Positions 42,249 through 51,805 are shown, counted from the stretch's first letter. The stretch is DNA of 64,000 nucleotides from JBAWWY01 sp037144355 (GCA_037144355.1 JBAWWY010000005.1:19286-83285); one strand, 5' to 3'. Notes: generated by a model from the letters alone, not told the origin. A program made the numbers and translations.

Positions 42249-43331
42249 TTAAGATAATTCTTTCCTCAAAGGAAGACCTTCCTTTGTGTAATATTTATCC
42301 TTAAACAGCAAAGCTATGTTAACCAATCCAATCATGACAGGCACTTCAACCAATGGCCCGATAACTGCCGCAAATGCTTGTCCACTTCCAATTCCAAATA
42401 TTGCTACTGCCACAGCGATTGCAAGTTCGAAGTTGTTGCTGGCAGCAGTGAATGACAAGGTAACGGTTTGATCATACGGAAAGCCACCACGCATGGACAT
42501 GAAAAAACTAAAGAAGAACATTATTGCAAAATAAAAGAGCAAAGGTATGGCGATTCTTATTACGTCGAAGGGAAGTTGAACAATGTATTCCCCTTTCAAG
42601 GTAAACATTATAACTATGGTATAAAGCAGCGCAATTAGGGCGAAAGGTGAAATCTTTGGAATGAAAACATTTTCATACCAGGCCTTGCCTTTGTAGTGAA
42701 TTAAAGAGAATCTTGTGATAATCCCACCAAAGAAAGGAATACCAAGATAAATCAGTACACTTTGAGCAACCTTCCATATGCTTATATCTACAGCCATCCC
42801 TCCAAAGGGAAGTCCTAGAAGGTTGGGAAGGAAGGTAACAAAAATATAGATGTAAACTGAAAAGAAAAGTATCTGGAATATGGAATTCACCGCCACCAGG
42901 GCAGCGCAATACTCATTGTCACCCTTAGCCAATGTGTTCCAGACAATAACCATTGCAATGCAACGAGCCAAACCAATTATGATTAGACCGACGGCATAAT
43001 CAGCCATATCTGGCAGAAATATTGCGGCTAGGATAAACATTAGTATGGGTCCGATGATCCAGTTCTGCAAAAGGGAGAAACTAAAGATTTTCTTGTTCTT
43101 GGTAACTCTTCCGATTTCCTCATATTTAACTTTTGCGAGAGGAGGGTACATCATTACAATTAAACCAACCGCTATGGGCCAGGATGTTGTTCCTGTGCTC
43201 ATTCCTTCCAATGATTTCGCCACTGTTGGGAATATATATCCTGCAGCCACTCCAATTGCCATTGCAAGAAAAATCCAAAGTGTCAGAAACCTATCCAGGA
43301 AAGATAACTGCGCCCTTTTTTCAATATTCAT
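42249..43331 (-). CDS. acr3: Arsenite efflux permease, ACR3 family
   Basis: Ten-helix membrane protein of 360 residues that expels arsenite. Family features are VGLIIIGLARCIAMVIVWN with the conserved Cys in helix 4, GIPFFGGIITR, and TLSFTAASNNFELAIAVAVAIFGI with the Glu in the second discontinuous helix. ATG 43331 has GGAGG; the frame's upstream ATG 43352 overlaps that site. It lies 17 bp after arsR and 46 bp before arsC. Confidence 0.95.
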   Translation of the reverse strand: MNIEKRAQLSFLDRFLTLWIFLAMAIGVAAGYIFPTVAKSLEGMSTGTTSWPIAVGLIVMMYPPLAKVKYEEIGRVTKNKKIFSFSLLQNWIIGPILMFILAAIFLPDMADYAVGLIIIGLARCIAMVIVWNTLAKGDNEYCAALVAVNSIFQILFFSVYIYIFVTFLPNLLGLPFGGMAVDISIWKVAQSVLIYLGIPFFGGIITRFSLIHYKGKAWYENVFIPKISPFALIALLYTIVIMFTLKGEYIVQLPFDVIRIAIPLLFYFAIMFFFSFFMSMRGGFPYDQTVTLSFTAASNNFELAIAVAVAIFGIGSGQAFAAVIGPLVEVPVMIGLVNIALLFKDKYYTKEGLPLRKELS

Positions 43332-43348
43332 TTTTAACTTCCTCCATA

Positions 43349-43690
43349 TCAATCTGTGCAGTTTATTTTTTTTACTTTAAGCCATTTTGAAAGATTTTCG
43401 AGATCATTTTTGTATAAACTATCATTTCTTAGAGCATTTCTTATCAAGATTTCAATGAAACTGTCGTTTTCCAAATCTGCCATGCTGTAATATACCCATT
43501 GGGCATTCTTTTTATCATTCAGTAATCCTGCATTCTTCATATAGGCAAGATGCCTTGATGCCTTGGTCTGGTTTATCTGCAGTACTTCCATTATGTCGCA
43601 TACGCAGAGTTCCTGTTCAAAGAGAAGATTGAGAATTCGGAGTCTGGTTTCATCGGATAAGGCTTTGAAGACATTAATTATATTTAACAT
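43349..43690 (-). CDS. arsR: ArsR-family arsenic-responsive repressor
   Basis: Winged-helix repressor of 113 residues. ALSDETRLRIL is the family start, ELCVCDI (Cys29, Cys31) is the arsenite-binding motif at the recognition-helix region, and QTKASRHLAYMKNAGLL is the recognition helix. ATG 43690 has AAAGGACGG upstream; the frame's ATG at 43723 lies inside the operator palindrome and would add 11 residues. It represses the ars promoter until As(III) binds. Confidence 0.93.
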   Translation of the reverse strand: MLNIINVFKALSDETRLRILNLLFEQELCVCDIMEVLQINQTKASRHLAYMKNAGLLNDKKNAQWVYYSMADLENDSFIEILIRNALRNDSLYKNDLENLSKWLKVKKINCTD

Positions 43691-43703
43691 ATTAGCCGTC
43701 CTT

Positions 43704-43743
43704 TCATAATCGTATAATCGCATATGCGATTATACGATTATGA
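43704..43743. promoter_or_regulatory. 40-bp perfect palindromic operator of the ars operon
   Basis: The left half TCATAATCGTATAATCGCAT (43704-43723) is exactly complementary to the right half (43724-43743). Each half contains two tandem copies of ATAATCG(T/C), so the site reads as two nested ArsR sites. It covers the -10 box and predicted start. Confidence 0.85.
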
Positions 43744-43767
43744 TAACATAAACTAATTTAATGTCAA
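43740..43767 (-). promoter_or_regulatory. ars promoter
   Basis: On the minus strand, TTGACA (43767-43762), 16 bp, TATCAT (43745-43740). The -10 overlaps the edge of the palindrome, which fits repression by blocking polymerase. Confidence 0.65.
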
Positions 43768-43889
43768 CTATATAATTTAAAAACAAAATATTTTATAAAT
43801 GCAAAAGGCAATATCCCAAATAACAATTTCATTAAAGGCATTTATGGGTTATAATTATCGTTGAAATAAATAAATTCATGGGGTGCATA

Positions 43890-44765
43890 ATGTTAGATAT
43901 TATAAATAAAAATATACACAATGTTGCCGGAGGCCTTGGAGGAGATTCAAACTTGATTGTGGGAAGAGCCGGGACGGCGGTAATCGACTGCGGAATGGCT
44001 TATTGCGGCGAAAAACTTGTAGAGAATATAACCGAAATACTTGGGGAAAGAGCCCTTGATTTTGCCATCTTGTCGCATACACATTACGACCATATTGGCG
44101 GACTTATGGCGCTTAGAAAAAAATGGCCGGAGCTGATTGTCCTTTGCTCGGAACATGGCAAAAGAGTTCTAGACAAGGATAGTTCAAAAGAGATGATTAA
44201 GAAACTTTCAATTGATGCTTCAAAAATGTTTGGCCAAGAGCTGGAAGATTTGCACATTGAAGGTCTATACGCAGATGAGGTAATCAAGGATGGGGACATT
44301 ATAGACCTAGGCAATATACAAATTGAAGTTATAGAATCAAAGGGTCATACAAAATGTTCAATGTCATTTTTCCTTAGAAATGAAAACATTCTATTTCCTG
44401 GAGAAACGCCTGGAGTTCTAATCAAGCATGGGGAAATGTCTCCAGTTTTTCTTACCAGCTACAAGGACACCATAAAGACCATAAACAGACTAAAAAGACT
44501 TGAAGCAAAGTACATCATTTCTCCGCATTATGGGCTTATTGATCCTGAAGACAGCAAGAATTATTGGGATTGGGCTACTAAAGCAGCAGAAGACTGTAAA
44601 AAATTCATAGTAAAATACTACAAGGATGAATATTCAAAAGAGGAAATTCTAGTAAAATTCACAAAACGTTTCAGAAGCGAGGCTTCTGTAGAGCTTCAGC
44701 CTGAGGAAGCATTTGCAATGAATTCCAAAAAATCAATCGATGTGATTATAAAAGAATTTTTTTAA
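43890..44765 (+). CDS. MBL-fold metallo-hydrolase
   Basis: Metallo-beta-lactamase-fold protein of 291 residues. The metal site SHTHYDHIGG, His in SKGHTKCSM and a distal His in SPHYGLI supply HxHxDH plus the later ligands of a two-metal centre. LFPGETPGV is typical of small-molecule hydrolases of the fold. The C-terminal 70 residues are helical. ATG 43890 is 5 bases after GGGGTG; ATG 43878 lacks a site. It is divergent from arsR, and the substrate is not predictable. Confidence 0.87.
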   Translation: MLDIINKNIHNVAGGLGGDSNLIVGRAGTAVIDCGMAYCGEKLVENITEILGERALDFAILSHTHYDHIGGLMALRKKWPELIVLCSEHGKRVLDKDSSKEMIKKLSIDASKMFGQELEDLHIEGLYADEVIKDGDIIDLGNIQIEVIESKGHTKCSMSFFLRNENILFPGETPGVLIKHGEMSPVFLTSYKDTIKTINRLKRLEAKYIISPHYGLIDPEDSKNYWDWATKAAEDCKKFIVKYYKDEYSKEEILVKFTKRFRSEASVELQPEEAFAMNSKKSIDVIIKEFF

Positions 44766-44822
44766 ATTCAAATATAATATTTTAAGTTAGTGTTCGTGTA
44801 AAGTTAATAGGAGGATTTATCA

Positions 44823-45389
44823 ATGGATACAAGTTTAATTATCGCATTAATTATCGGGTTGCTATTATTGATTATAGTTGTTTGGGTAATAGGCGCCTAC
44901 AATGGATTCGTTGCCATGAGAAACAGAGCCGAAGAAGCTTTTTCAACAATGGACGTTTTCTTGAAAAAAAGATATGATTTGATTCCAAATCTTGTTGAAT
45001 CGGTAAAAGGGTACGCAGCTCACGAATCAAGCACATTTCAAAAGGTTACTGAAGCAAGAAATATGGCATCAGGAGCGACTACTGTTGAAGGAAGAATCCA
45101 GGGGGAAAATATGCTTTCCGGCGCCCTAAAGAGCTTGTTTGCAGTTGCCGAGGCTTATCCTGACCTAAAAGCGAATCTAAGCTTTTTAGACCTTCAAAAC
45201 CAATTGAAACAGGTTGAAGAAGACATAGCTAATGCAAGAAAATTCTACAACGCCGTTGTTAAAGAATTCAATACATTGACGGAAGTTTTCCCAAACAATG
45301 TACTTGCAAACCTATTCGGATTCAAGAGAAAGCCAATGTTTGAAGTAACGGGAGAAGATCAAAGAGAAGCCGTACAGGTTAAATTTTAG
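44823..45389 (+). CDS. lemA: LemA family protein
   Basis: Membrane-anchored protein of 188 residues. One N-terminal helix (about 4-25) precedes a long coiled helical domain with the family signatures RAEEAFSTMDVFLKKRYDLIPNLVESVKGY and RKFYNAVVKEFN. Function is unsettled in all organisms. ATG 44823 has TAGGAGG. It is 8 bp upstream of a DUF2207 protein gene, a frequent pairing, and probably forms an envelope complex with it. Confidence 0.93.
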   Translation: MDTSLIIALIIGLLLLIIVVWVIGAYNGFVAMRNRAEEAFSTMDVFLKKRYDLIPNLVESVKGYAAHESSTFQKVTEARNMASGATTVEGRIQGENMLSGALKSLFAVAEAYPDLKANLSFLDLQNQLKQVEEDIANARKFYNAVVKEFNTLTEVFPNNVLANLFGFKRKPMFEVTGEDQREAVQVKF

Positions 45390-45397
45390 GAGAGAAA

Positions 45398-47326
45398 ATG
45401 GATAATTCAAATACATCAATGAAAATAAAGTTTAAATTTGCTGGTAATCTTTTATTCGTATGCCTATTTGTATTGATTGGATTAGCTTTCAACACCAGTT
45501 TTGCTTATGCTGAATATTACACAACTGAAAACTATAATGTTAATGTTGATGTTAAGGAGAATAAGGTTCTGTATATAAAAGAGGATATCAAGGTCACCTA
45601 CACTGAGCCAAGACATGGTATCTATAGATACATTCCATATATGGGGACCGTAGTTAGAAATATCGACGGAAAGACGGTTGAGGAAAGATATAGAGCTTCA
45701 ATCAAAGACATTTATGCGGAAGGATTTCCTTTCCAAGTGACAACAGACGGAGAAAACGAACTGATTAAAATTGGGAGCGCAGACACCTATGTTGATGGAG
45801 CCCAAGAATATTTAATTGGGTACAAGTATGGACTTAGCCAGGACAAGATACAACTTTTTGATGACCTGTATCTAAATATCATCCCAACTGGGTGGGGTAC
45901 AGAAATAAAAAATTCTACAATAACCATCAATATGCCGAAAGAATTCGACAAGAGTAAAATCGAGTTCATTTCTGGAATATATGGAAGCAATGATGTTTCA
46001 AAGGTGAATTGGACTGTAAACGGAAACCAGATAATTGCAAAAATTAAATCACCGTTGGCAGTAAACGAAGGTGTCACTTTCCGTATTTTGCTGAAGGAAA
46101 ACTATTTTGTTGGAGAATCCAACAATAATATGCTTTATATTTTAATGCTTTTATTGATATTCCTTGCTCCATTGTTAAGCCTGCTTCTCTGGCTGAGATA
46201 TGGAAGAGACGATAAGATTGTCGAAACGGTTGAATTTTATCCACCAAATGGAATAAACTCGGCTGAGATTGGCTATATTGTCGACGGAGTCGTGGATAGC
46301 AAAGATGTTGTATCCTTGATAATCTACTGGGCGAATTTGGAGTACCTGAAAATCGTGGAGGGAGACGATAAGGATTATTCTTTAATCAAGCTTAAGGATC
46401 TGCCTAACGATGCCAAACCTTATGAGAAGGTTATGTTCAACGGATTGTTTAAAGGTGGAGATGAAGTCCTTTCCAGTTCGCTTAAAGAAGATTTCTATAC
46501 AACTTTTACCACAACAAGAGAAATGATAAAAGATAGTTTCAAAGAGAGCAAGGAAAAACGCATATTCACACAGAACTCTCTTATTGCAAGAGGAATTGGA
46601 GTTCTGCTCATGATGATTCCAATGGCATCATTCCTTGTAATAGGAACGTATATAGCCATTGCTCCTATTTACCTCAATGTAATTGCAGGATTCATACTTG
46701 TAACGAACTTTCTATGTTTTAGCATTTCTATAGCTTCATATGACCGTAGAGACAGCATGAAAAGGCTTAAGCGGCTGGGAGCCAGAATTTTTGACGTGGT
46801 ATTCATATTGATACTGATTGGAGAAATATTCCTATATGGAAGTTATCTTCTAAACATGACTTTGGTTCCAATCCTAGCTGGAGCTGCTTCGATTTTTACA
46901 ATGGAAATTGCAAAAATAATGAAACAAAGGAGCAAGATAAGCATTGAATGGATGGGCAAGATTCTAGGTCTTAAAGAATTTATTCTAAAAGCCGAAATAG
47001 ATAAACTTGAACTCCTGATAAAAGAAAATCCAAAGTATTTCTTCAATGTACTCCCTTATGCATATGTCTTGGGGCTTACAGATACTTGGGCGAAGAAGTT
47101 TGAAACCATAACTGTCGAACCTCCAAATTGGTATGTGGGAGGAGTTTATGGGCCTAACTTTAATACCTTCATTTTCATGAATTCATTCAACCATTCTGTA
47201 AGATCCTTCGAAAGCAATATAGCGATTCCAAAGGGAGTTCAGCCAGGTCCAGGCGGCGGCGGGTTCTCAGGTGGCGGTGGTTTCTCAGGCGGAGGATTTG
47301 GCGGCGGCGGCGGCGGCAGCTGGTAG
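45398..47326 (+). CDS. DUF2207 membrane protein with glycine-rich tail
   Basis: Membrane protein of 642 residues. A signal or first helix (about 13-38) precedes an extracellular DUF2207 domain (about 45-235; ITVTYTEPRHGIYRYIP-like start). A helix lies at about 243-265, a cytoplasmic block at about 270-400, and four helices at about 400-520. The tail (about 610-642) is Gly-, Phe- and Ser-rich, ending GGGGGGSW. Such tails are common in LemA partners. GGAG precedes ATG 45398. No enzymatic motif is seen. Confidence 0.88.
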   Translation: MDNSNTSMKIKFKFAGNLLFVCLFVLIGLAFNTSFAYAEYYTTENYNVNVDVKENKVLYIKEDIKVTYTEPRHGIYRYIPYMGTVVRNIDGKTVEERYRASIKDIYAEGFPFQVTTDGENELIKIGSADTYVDGAQEYLIGYKYGLSQDKIQLFDDLYLNIIPTGWGTEIKNSTITINMPKEFDKSKIEFISGIYGSNDVSKVNWTVNGNQIIAKIKSPLAVNEGVTFRILLKENYFVGESNNNMLYILMLLLIFLAPLLSLLLWLRYGRDDKIVETVEFYPPNGINSAEIGYIVDGVVDSKDVVSLIIYWANLEYLKIVEGDDKDYSLIKLKDLPNDAKPYEKVMFNGLFKGGDEVLSSSLKEDFYTTFTTTREMIKDSFKESKEKRIFTQNSLIARGIGVLLMMIPMASFLVIGTYIAIAPIYLNVIAGFILVTNFLCFSISIASYDRRDSMKRLKRLGARIFDVVFILILIGEIFLYGSYLLNMTLVPILAGAASIFTMEIAKIMKQRSKISIEWMGKILGLKEFILKAEIDKLELLIKENPKYFFNVLPYAYVLGLTDTWAKKFETITVEPPNWYVGGVYGPNFNTFIFMNSFNHSVRSFESNIAIPKGVQPGPGGGGFSGGGGFSGGGFGGGGGGSW

Positions 47327-47341
47327 AAGGATTATGGAAAA

Positions 47342-48154
47342 ATGAAAATCAATAGGACTAATCTGATCAAGTTGGTTATTGCCGTACTCGTTATGGCAAT
47401 AACCTTTGTTGATATTGCCATGAATGAAAACTTCAGTAAAGCTGCTGGGGGAAAATTTGAATACAAAATATTCACGCCAGTCATGAAGAAAGAAGCGTCT
47501 AAAATAAAAAATGAAGTCAGCATTCCAGCAACGGTTGTAAAACCTCAGACTGGGAAGAAAAATCTGGTCGACAGCTTTTCATCACAGCCTATATCAAAGG
47601 AAATAGCAAAGCGCATTGTTGGAAAGTCATTTGTAAACAACAAGCAAATTTCAATTGAGCAACTGAGGTATTTAAAAGTGTTATATGTTGGATTTGATGG
47701 CAGGGAAAATGTCGGAGAGATGATTGTAAACGCAAAAGTTGCAACTGATGTATTGGAGATATTCAAGGAACTCTATTTGGCAAAATACCCCATTGAGAAA
47801 ATTAGGTTGGTTGACGATTACAACGCCTCAGATGAAGCTTCGATGAACGACAACAATACCTCTTCCTTCTGCTACAGGGAAATAACAGGTGGGGGGATCA
47901 TTTCCCTTCATGGGCTCGGCCTGGCAATTGACATCAATCCAGTGCAGAATCCATATATTAAAACAAAAGGGAATATTGTTGAGCAGGTTCTTCCAAAACT
48001 GGGGATTGATAATGTGAAACGGAATAAAAACGTCAAGGGCCTGATAATCAAGGGGGATGCCTGCTATGAGGCATTTATTGAAAGAGGATGGAAATGGGCT
48101 GGAGATTGGGCCAACCCAAAGGATTATCAGCATTTTTATAAAGAACTCAATTAA
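47342..48154 (+). CDS. M15-family D-Ala-D-Ala carboxypeptidase-like protein
   Basis: Exported zinc peptidase of 270 residues (VanY/L-Ala-D-Glu peptidase type). An N-terminal helix (about 9-28) is a signal or anchor. The zinc ligands fit SLHGLGLAIDINP (HxxxxxxD) and DYQHFYKEL near the C-terminus, with SSFCYREITGG matching the substrate-binding Arg segment. It trims peptidoglycan peptides or crosslinks. ATG 47342 is 15 bp after the DUF2207 gene, so it belongs to the lemA operon; this ties that operon to wall maintenance. Confidence 0.87.
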   Translation: MKINRTNLIKLVIAVLVMAITFVDIAMNENFSKAAGGKFEYKIFTPVMKKEASKIKNEVSIPATVVKPQTGKKNLVDSFSSQPISKEIAKRIVGKSFVNNKQISIEQLRYLKVLYVGFDGRENVGEMIVNAKVATDVLEIFKELYLAKYPIEKIRLVDDYNASDEASMNDNNTSSFCYREITGGGIISLHGLGLAIDINPVQNPYIKTKGNIVEQVLPKLGIDNVKRNKNVKGLIIKGDACYEAFIERGWKWAGDWANPKDYQHFYKELN

Positions 48155-48186
48155 TTCAACTATATTAAGCTAACTATATTAAATTG

Positions 48187-49467
48187 CTATATTAGATCGA
48201 CTATCAATTCCATAAAATCCATCAAGTCATTTGAATTTTCAAAGCTGATCCTGGCTGAATTCTTGCTCCCGCCCCCACGTCCAGTTCTATTCTTGGTATA
48301 ATCTTTTATTAGAAGACCCAGGTCGGGAAAATTTGGAGTATTGTCCGGATTTTTTTCTAAAAGGGCCATATTATCCCTTGTGGAGACTAGGACAAAAAGA
48401 TGATCAGTATTTTTAACCAGTATCTTAGACAAATAAGCTAAATCATCAATTGAAAAAAGATCAAATTCTTTAATAACGATTTGTCCAATATTGATTTCGT
48501 CAATATTTTCAGGAGGGGTGAGGTAAATCTCACTTTCGTCTGGAGAGGAAATGTATTCAAGTAAATCTTCCGCTTCCCTTTGAATCAAAATTTCCCTGAA
48601 AACTCTAAGGTTTTCTATTTGATCTTCATACTTTTCCATTTTGGAATTGATTTTGATTTGAAGTTCGTTTGGCGTTGAGGAGAAGGAAGCACAAAGTTCG
48701 CTTAATATCTTATGCTTTCCACTATAGTCATTAAGGGCCCTTTGCCCGGCTTCAAAGAATACTCTAACCATTCCCTTGTATTTCTCTGCTTTGAAAATCT
48801 TAATCAGCCCAACTTCGCCAGTAGTGGCAGGATGAGTCCCGCAGCAGGCGACACAATCCACAGGATGAGTCAAATCACCAACGGTGACTATGCTGATTGA
48901 GGATTCCACAGTCAAATCTTTTCTGAGGGGGAGCTTTGATACCTGCTCAATGTTGTCAAAATGGCGGACGGTTACTTGAATATTCGACCAGATTACCTTA
49001 TTGGCAAGCAGCTCCACATTTTCCAAGATATTGGAATCTACAGACTGCATATCCAAATCTATAGTCATATAATCTTCTCCCATATGGAAGCCTTTATTTA
49101 CAGCCTTAAATTTGCTGAAAAATATTCCGGACAAGATATGCTCTCCGCAATGTCTTTGCATATTGTCAAAACGTCTATCCCAATCCAGAATTGAATGTAC
49201 TTTGTCTCCGATGCCAATGTTAGAAAAAGCTTCTGTTGCGGTTTCGCTTTCTATTGCAACTTTGTGGTATATCTTATCATTCTTTTCAAAAACAGAGATA
49301 ACTTGAAGCCCTTCGATTTCTCCCAAATCGCATGGCTGGCCTCCACCTTCGGGAAAGAAAATTGTAGAATCCAAAACAAGAATATCGCCATCTACAATTT
49401 CGATTATTGTCGAAAACAATTCCCGTACATATATGTTGTTTTTGTAAAATCTATTTGTCATTTCCAA
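48187..49467 (-). CDS. AlaX-L-like trans-editing protein with DHHA1 domain
   Basis: Free-standing homologue of the alanyl-tRNA synthetase editing and C-terminal domains, 426 residues. The zinc-binding editing site HCGEHILSG (HxxxH type) pairs with CVACCGTHPATTGEVG. The DHHA1 domain at the end has GRGGGSKNSARISF. It hydrolyses mischarged Ser- or Gly-tRNA(Ala). ATG 49467 is preceded by GGAGATTTGG. It is a lone gene convergent with the M15 peptidase gene. Confidence 0.9.
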   Translation of the reverse strand: MEMTNRFYKNNIYVRELFSTIIEIVDGDILVLDSTIFFPEGGGQPCDLGEIEGLQVISVFEKNDKIYHKVAIESETATEAFSNIGIGDKVHSILDWDRRFDNMQRHCGEHILSGIFFSKFKAVNKGFHMGEDYMTIDLDMQSVDSNILENVELLANKVIWSNIQVTVRHFDNIEQVSKLPLRKDLTVESSISIVTVGDLTHPVDCVACCGTHPATTGEVGLIKIFKAEKYKGMVRVFFEAGQRALNDYSGKHKILSELCASFSSTPNELQIKINSKMEKYEDQIENLRVFREILIQREAEDLLEYISSPDESEIYLTPPENIDEINIGQIVIKEFDLFSIDDLAYLSKILVKNTDHLFVLVSTRDNMALLEKNPDNTPNFPDLGLLIKDYTKNRTGRGGGSKNSARISFENSNDLMDFMELIVDLI

Positions 49468-49822
49468 ATCTCCATAAACAGCAAATTAATAATTAAAATT
49501 ATAGCATATTTATAAATGCCATTGTATAATTTAAGGGCAAGGATGCAATATTTTGTCATGATTGAATTAATTTAGTTGATAATAATGATATTGCGACCTG
49601 TGGACAACCTGTTGATAACAAATTTCGACAAAGCTTGAAACCCTTTGATAGTAAAGGATATTAGCTATAATAGTTTTCCACAGCCAATGGTGAATAACAT
49701 CGTATACGGCATTTTGAAATTGGGGAAAGTTACGCAAAGGTTGGTAAATAATAAGCTTAGACTTGTTGAAGAATGTTCGAAAAAAAGAAACGCAGGGTAA
49801 CATAATATATTTGGGAGGCAAC
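49468..49822. other. 355-bp divergent intergenic region with three DnaA-box-like nonamers
   Basis: TGTGGACAA (49599-49607) and TGTTGATAA (49610-49618) lie 11 bp apart, and TTTTCCACA (49674-49682) lies in the other orientation. Each differs by one base from the DnaA box TTATCCACA or its complement. The remainder is AT-rich, with no gene seen. Whether DnaA binds is unknown. Confidence 0.4.
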
Positions 49823-51796
49823 ATGTTAAAGGAAAAAATTGAATTCAGTGAAGAGCTCCCTTTAGTTGCGACTATATGCAATATTGAAGAATATCCCATC
49901 CATTTTCATGACGATATGGAAATTGTCTATGTCCTTTCTGGGAAAGTTGGTTTAAAAAACGGATATTACAACTACGTATTAAACCAAGGGGATATATTCA
50001 TATTGAATGATCGGGAAATACATAGCTTTCAAAATACTGGCGAGAAGAATATCGTCTTGATGTTGCAGATTGATCTTAAATTCTTTTCCAAATACTTCAA
50101 TAATTTAAAGAACTGTTTTTTTGTTACCGACATGAAAGACAGCGATGATGAAAGTCTGGAAAATCTCAGGACCCTCCTTTCCAGAATAATATTCGAGTTT
50201 CTTTCAAAGGATAAGGATTATGAACACAGGACAATTCAACACACATGCAACTTCATTTCATGTCTAATAAATGAATTCCAATACTTCTCAATGGATGATG
50301 GGAAATTCGTAAACGAATCAAAAAATAAGGGCAACAAGGTTTTAGCGGAAAGATTAAAGAGAATAACTGAATATATGTATGACAACTATGGAAGAAAACT
50401 AACCTTGAATGAAATCGCCGAGAGGGAGCATCTCAGCGTATTTTACCTTTCCCACGTAATAAAAGCAGCAACTGGGTTAAGTTACCAGGACCTCTTAAGT
50501 TTCATGAGAGTGGAAGAATCTGAAAAACTCATACTTGGAACTGATAAAAAAATCGGTACGATATCATTGGAATCAGGTTTTTCAGCAGTTAGATATTATA
50601 TCAAATATTTTGAGAAATGGTTTGGAATCCATCCTCTTGAATATAGGAAGCAATTCACTGGGAAAGTCATAAGCAGAGAGATTCATGCCGTTTACAGCCT
50701 CTCCACCCCTGATGAGATAATACCAATACTAAGAAAGCAGATAAAAGAAGTTTATAGCGCATTCGAGACTGAGTTAAACCCGAATATAGACATAGTAGAT
50801 TTGGATTTAAGAAATTTAGAAGTTGACAGGAAGACCAAAGGTATAAAAATCAACTTGGTTCCCAAATGTACGATGGAAGCATTGACAAAATATACTGATA
50901 AAATCATTGAAGCTTTAAAAGATTTAAGAATACGTGAGATCAATGTCTATTCCCACCCAGAAAATATAAGCATCTCCTCAATTGAGAAATTGGTGGATTC
51001 GGGGATTAAAGTCGCCTTGTCTCTTATAGATGTGAATAAGCCGGGAGAAAACAATAACAAGCTTACCAAGGAAGGAATCAATAAAATTAAAAGAAAGCTG
51101 GAACATCGGAGCCAGATTTTGCTCAAGACTGTCGACGACAATAATTTGGTGGAGAAAACCAATTATATGTGGGATTCTTCTGTTATGATTCCCTACCTGG
51201 TTGAAAAGGCGATGAGAGAAAACGGACAAATCAGAGATTTCAACAGCCTTGTCGATGATACGGACGAGTTGATTGAAATAAAGGGAAAACGCGGCCTTAT
51301 GACTGCTGGACTGGCTTTAAAACCAGCTTATTACGCATATAAAATGTTGTCAGATCTTGATGGGAACGTAATCTCAGTGGGAAAAAATTATATAATTTCT
51401 TCGGAATCGAAAGGAAAAGACAAACATGAAAGCATTAGGATTCTTGTTTTCAATGGAGACGAGCGTGTAACTGGAATGGTAGAAGGCCAATATCCCATCG
51501 AAGAGGTTATGCAAGCTGTATATCAGTTCAAGAAATCCAATGAAATAATTTTCAAGATCTGTGGGATTGCCGGGAACTTTAGAATCAAGAGATATAAGTT
51601 TTCAAAGGAAAACAGCATATTGTCATTTATGGAAAAACTGGGTTTTCCAAGCAACCTGACAGCAGAGGAGGAACAGCTTTTCGCCTGGGGCGCTTGCCCT
51701 AGCGTGGATTTTTCCCTTCAGGATTCTACAGACACTTTGAACATTCAATCCTATCTAACTGGATTCAGCGCCGAAATGATAATGATTGATAGATAG
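49823..51796 (+). CDS. AraC-family regulator with degenerate GH39-like C-terminal domain
   Basis: Regulator of 657 residues. An N-terminal cupin sensor (about 10-100; YPIHFHDDMEIVYVLSG) is followed by an AraC helix-turn-helix pair (about 190-285; LTLNEIAEREHLSVFYLSHVIK and IGTISLESGFSAVRYYIKYFEKWFGIHPLEYRK). The last 370 residues resemble the GH39-like region found in some clostridial AraC proteins (GLMTAGLALKPAYYAYKMLS), but the acid/base WNEP motif is not visible, so it is probably a binding module. ATG 49823 has GGGAGG. The sugar ligand and target genes are unknown. Confidence 0.83.
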   Translation: MLKEKIEFSEELPLVATICNIEEYPIHFHDDMEIVYVLSGKVGLKNGYYNYVLNQGDIFILNDREIHSFQNTGEKNIVLMLQIDLKFFSKYFNNLKNCFFVTDMKDSDDESLENLRTLLSRIIFEFLSKDKDYEHRTIQHTCNFISCLINEFQYFSMDDGKFVNESKNKGNKVLAERLKRITEYMYDNYGRKLTLNEIAEREHLSVFYLSHVIKAATGLSYQDLLSFMRVEESEKLILGTDKKIGTISLESGFSAVRYYIKYFEKWFGIHPLEYRKQFTGKVISREIHAVYSLSTPDEIIPILRKQIKEVYSAFETELNPNIDIVDLDLRNLEVDRKTKGIKINLVPKCTMEALTKYTDKIIEALKDLRIREINVYSHPENISISSIEKLVDSGIKVALSLIDVNKPGENNNKLTKEGINKIKRKLEHRSQILLKTVDDNNLVEKTNYMWDSSVMIPYLVEKAMRENGQIRDFNSLVDDTDELIEIKGKRGLMTAGLALKPAYYAYKMLSDLDGNVISVGKNYIISSESKGKDKHESIRILVFNGDERVTGMVEGQYPIEEVMQAVYQFKKSNEIIFKICGIAGNFRIKRYKFSKENSILSFMEKLGFPSNLTAEEEQLFAWGACPSVDFSLQDSTDTLNIQSYLTGFSAEMIMIDR

Positions 51797-51805
51797 AAAA
51801 ATTAA

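Noticed and set aside
49599..49682. Chromosomal origin of replication
   Set aside because: Only three imperfect boxes, no AT-rich unwinding repeats, and no dnaA, dnaN, recF or gyrase genes nearby.
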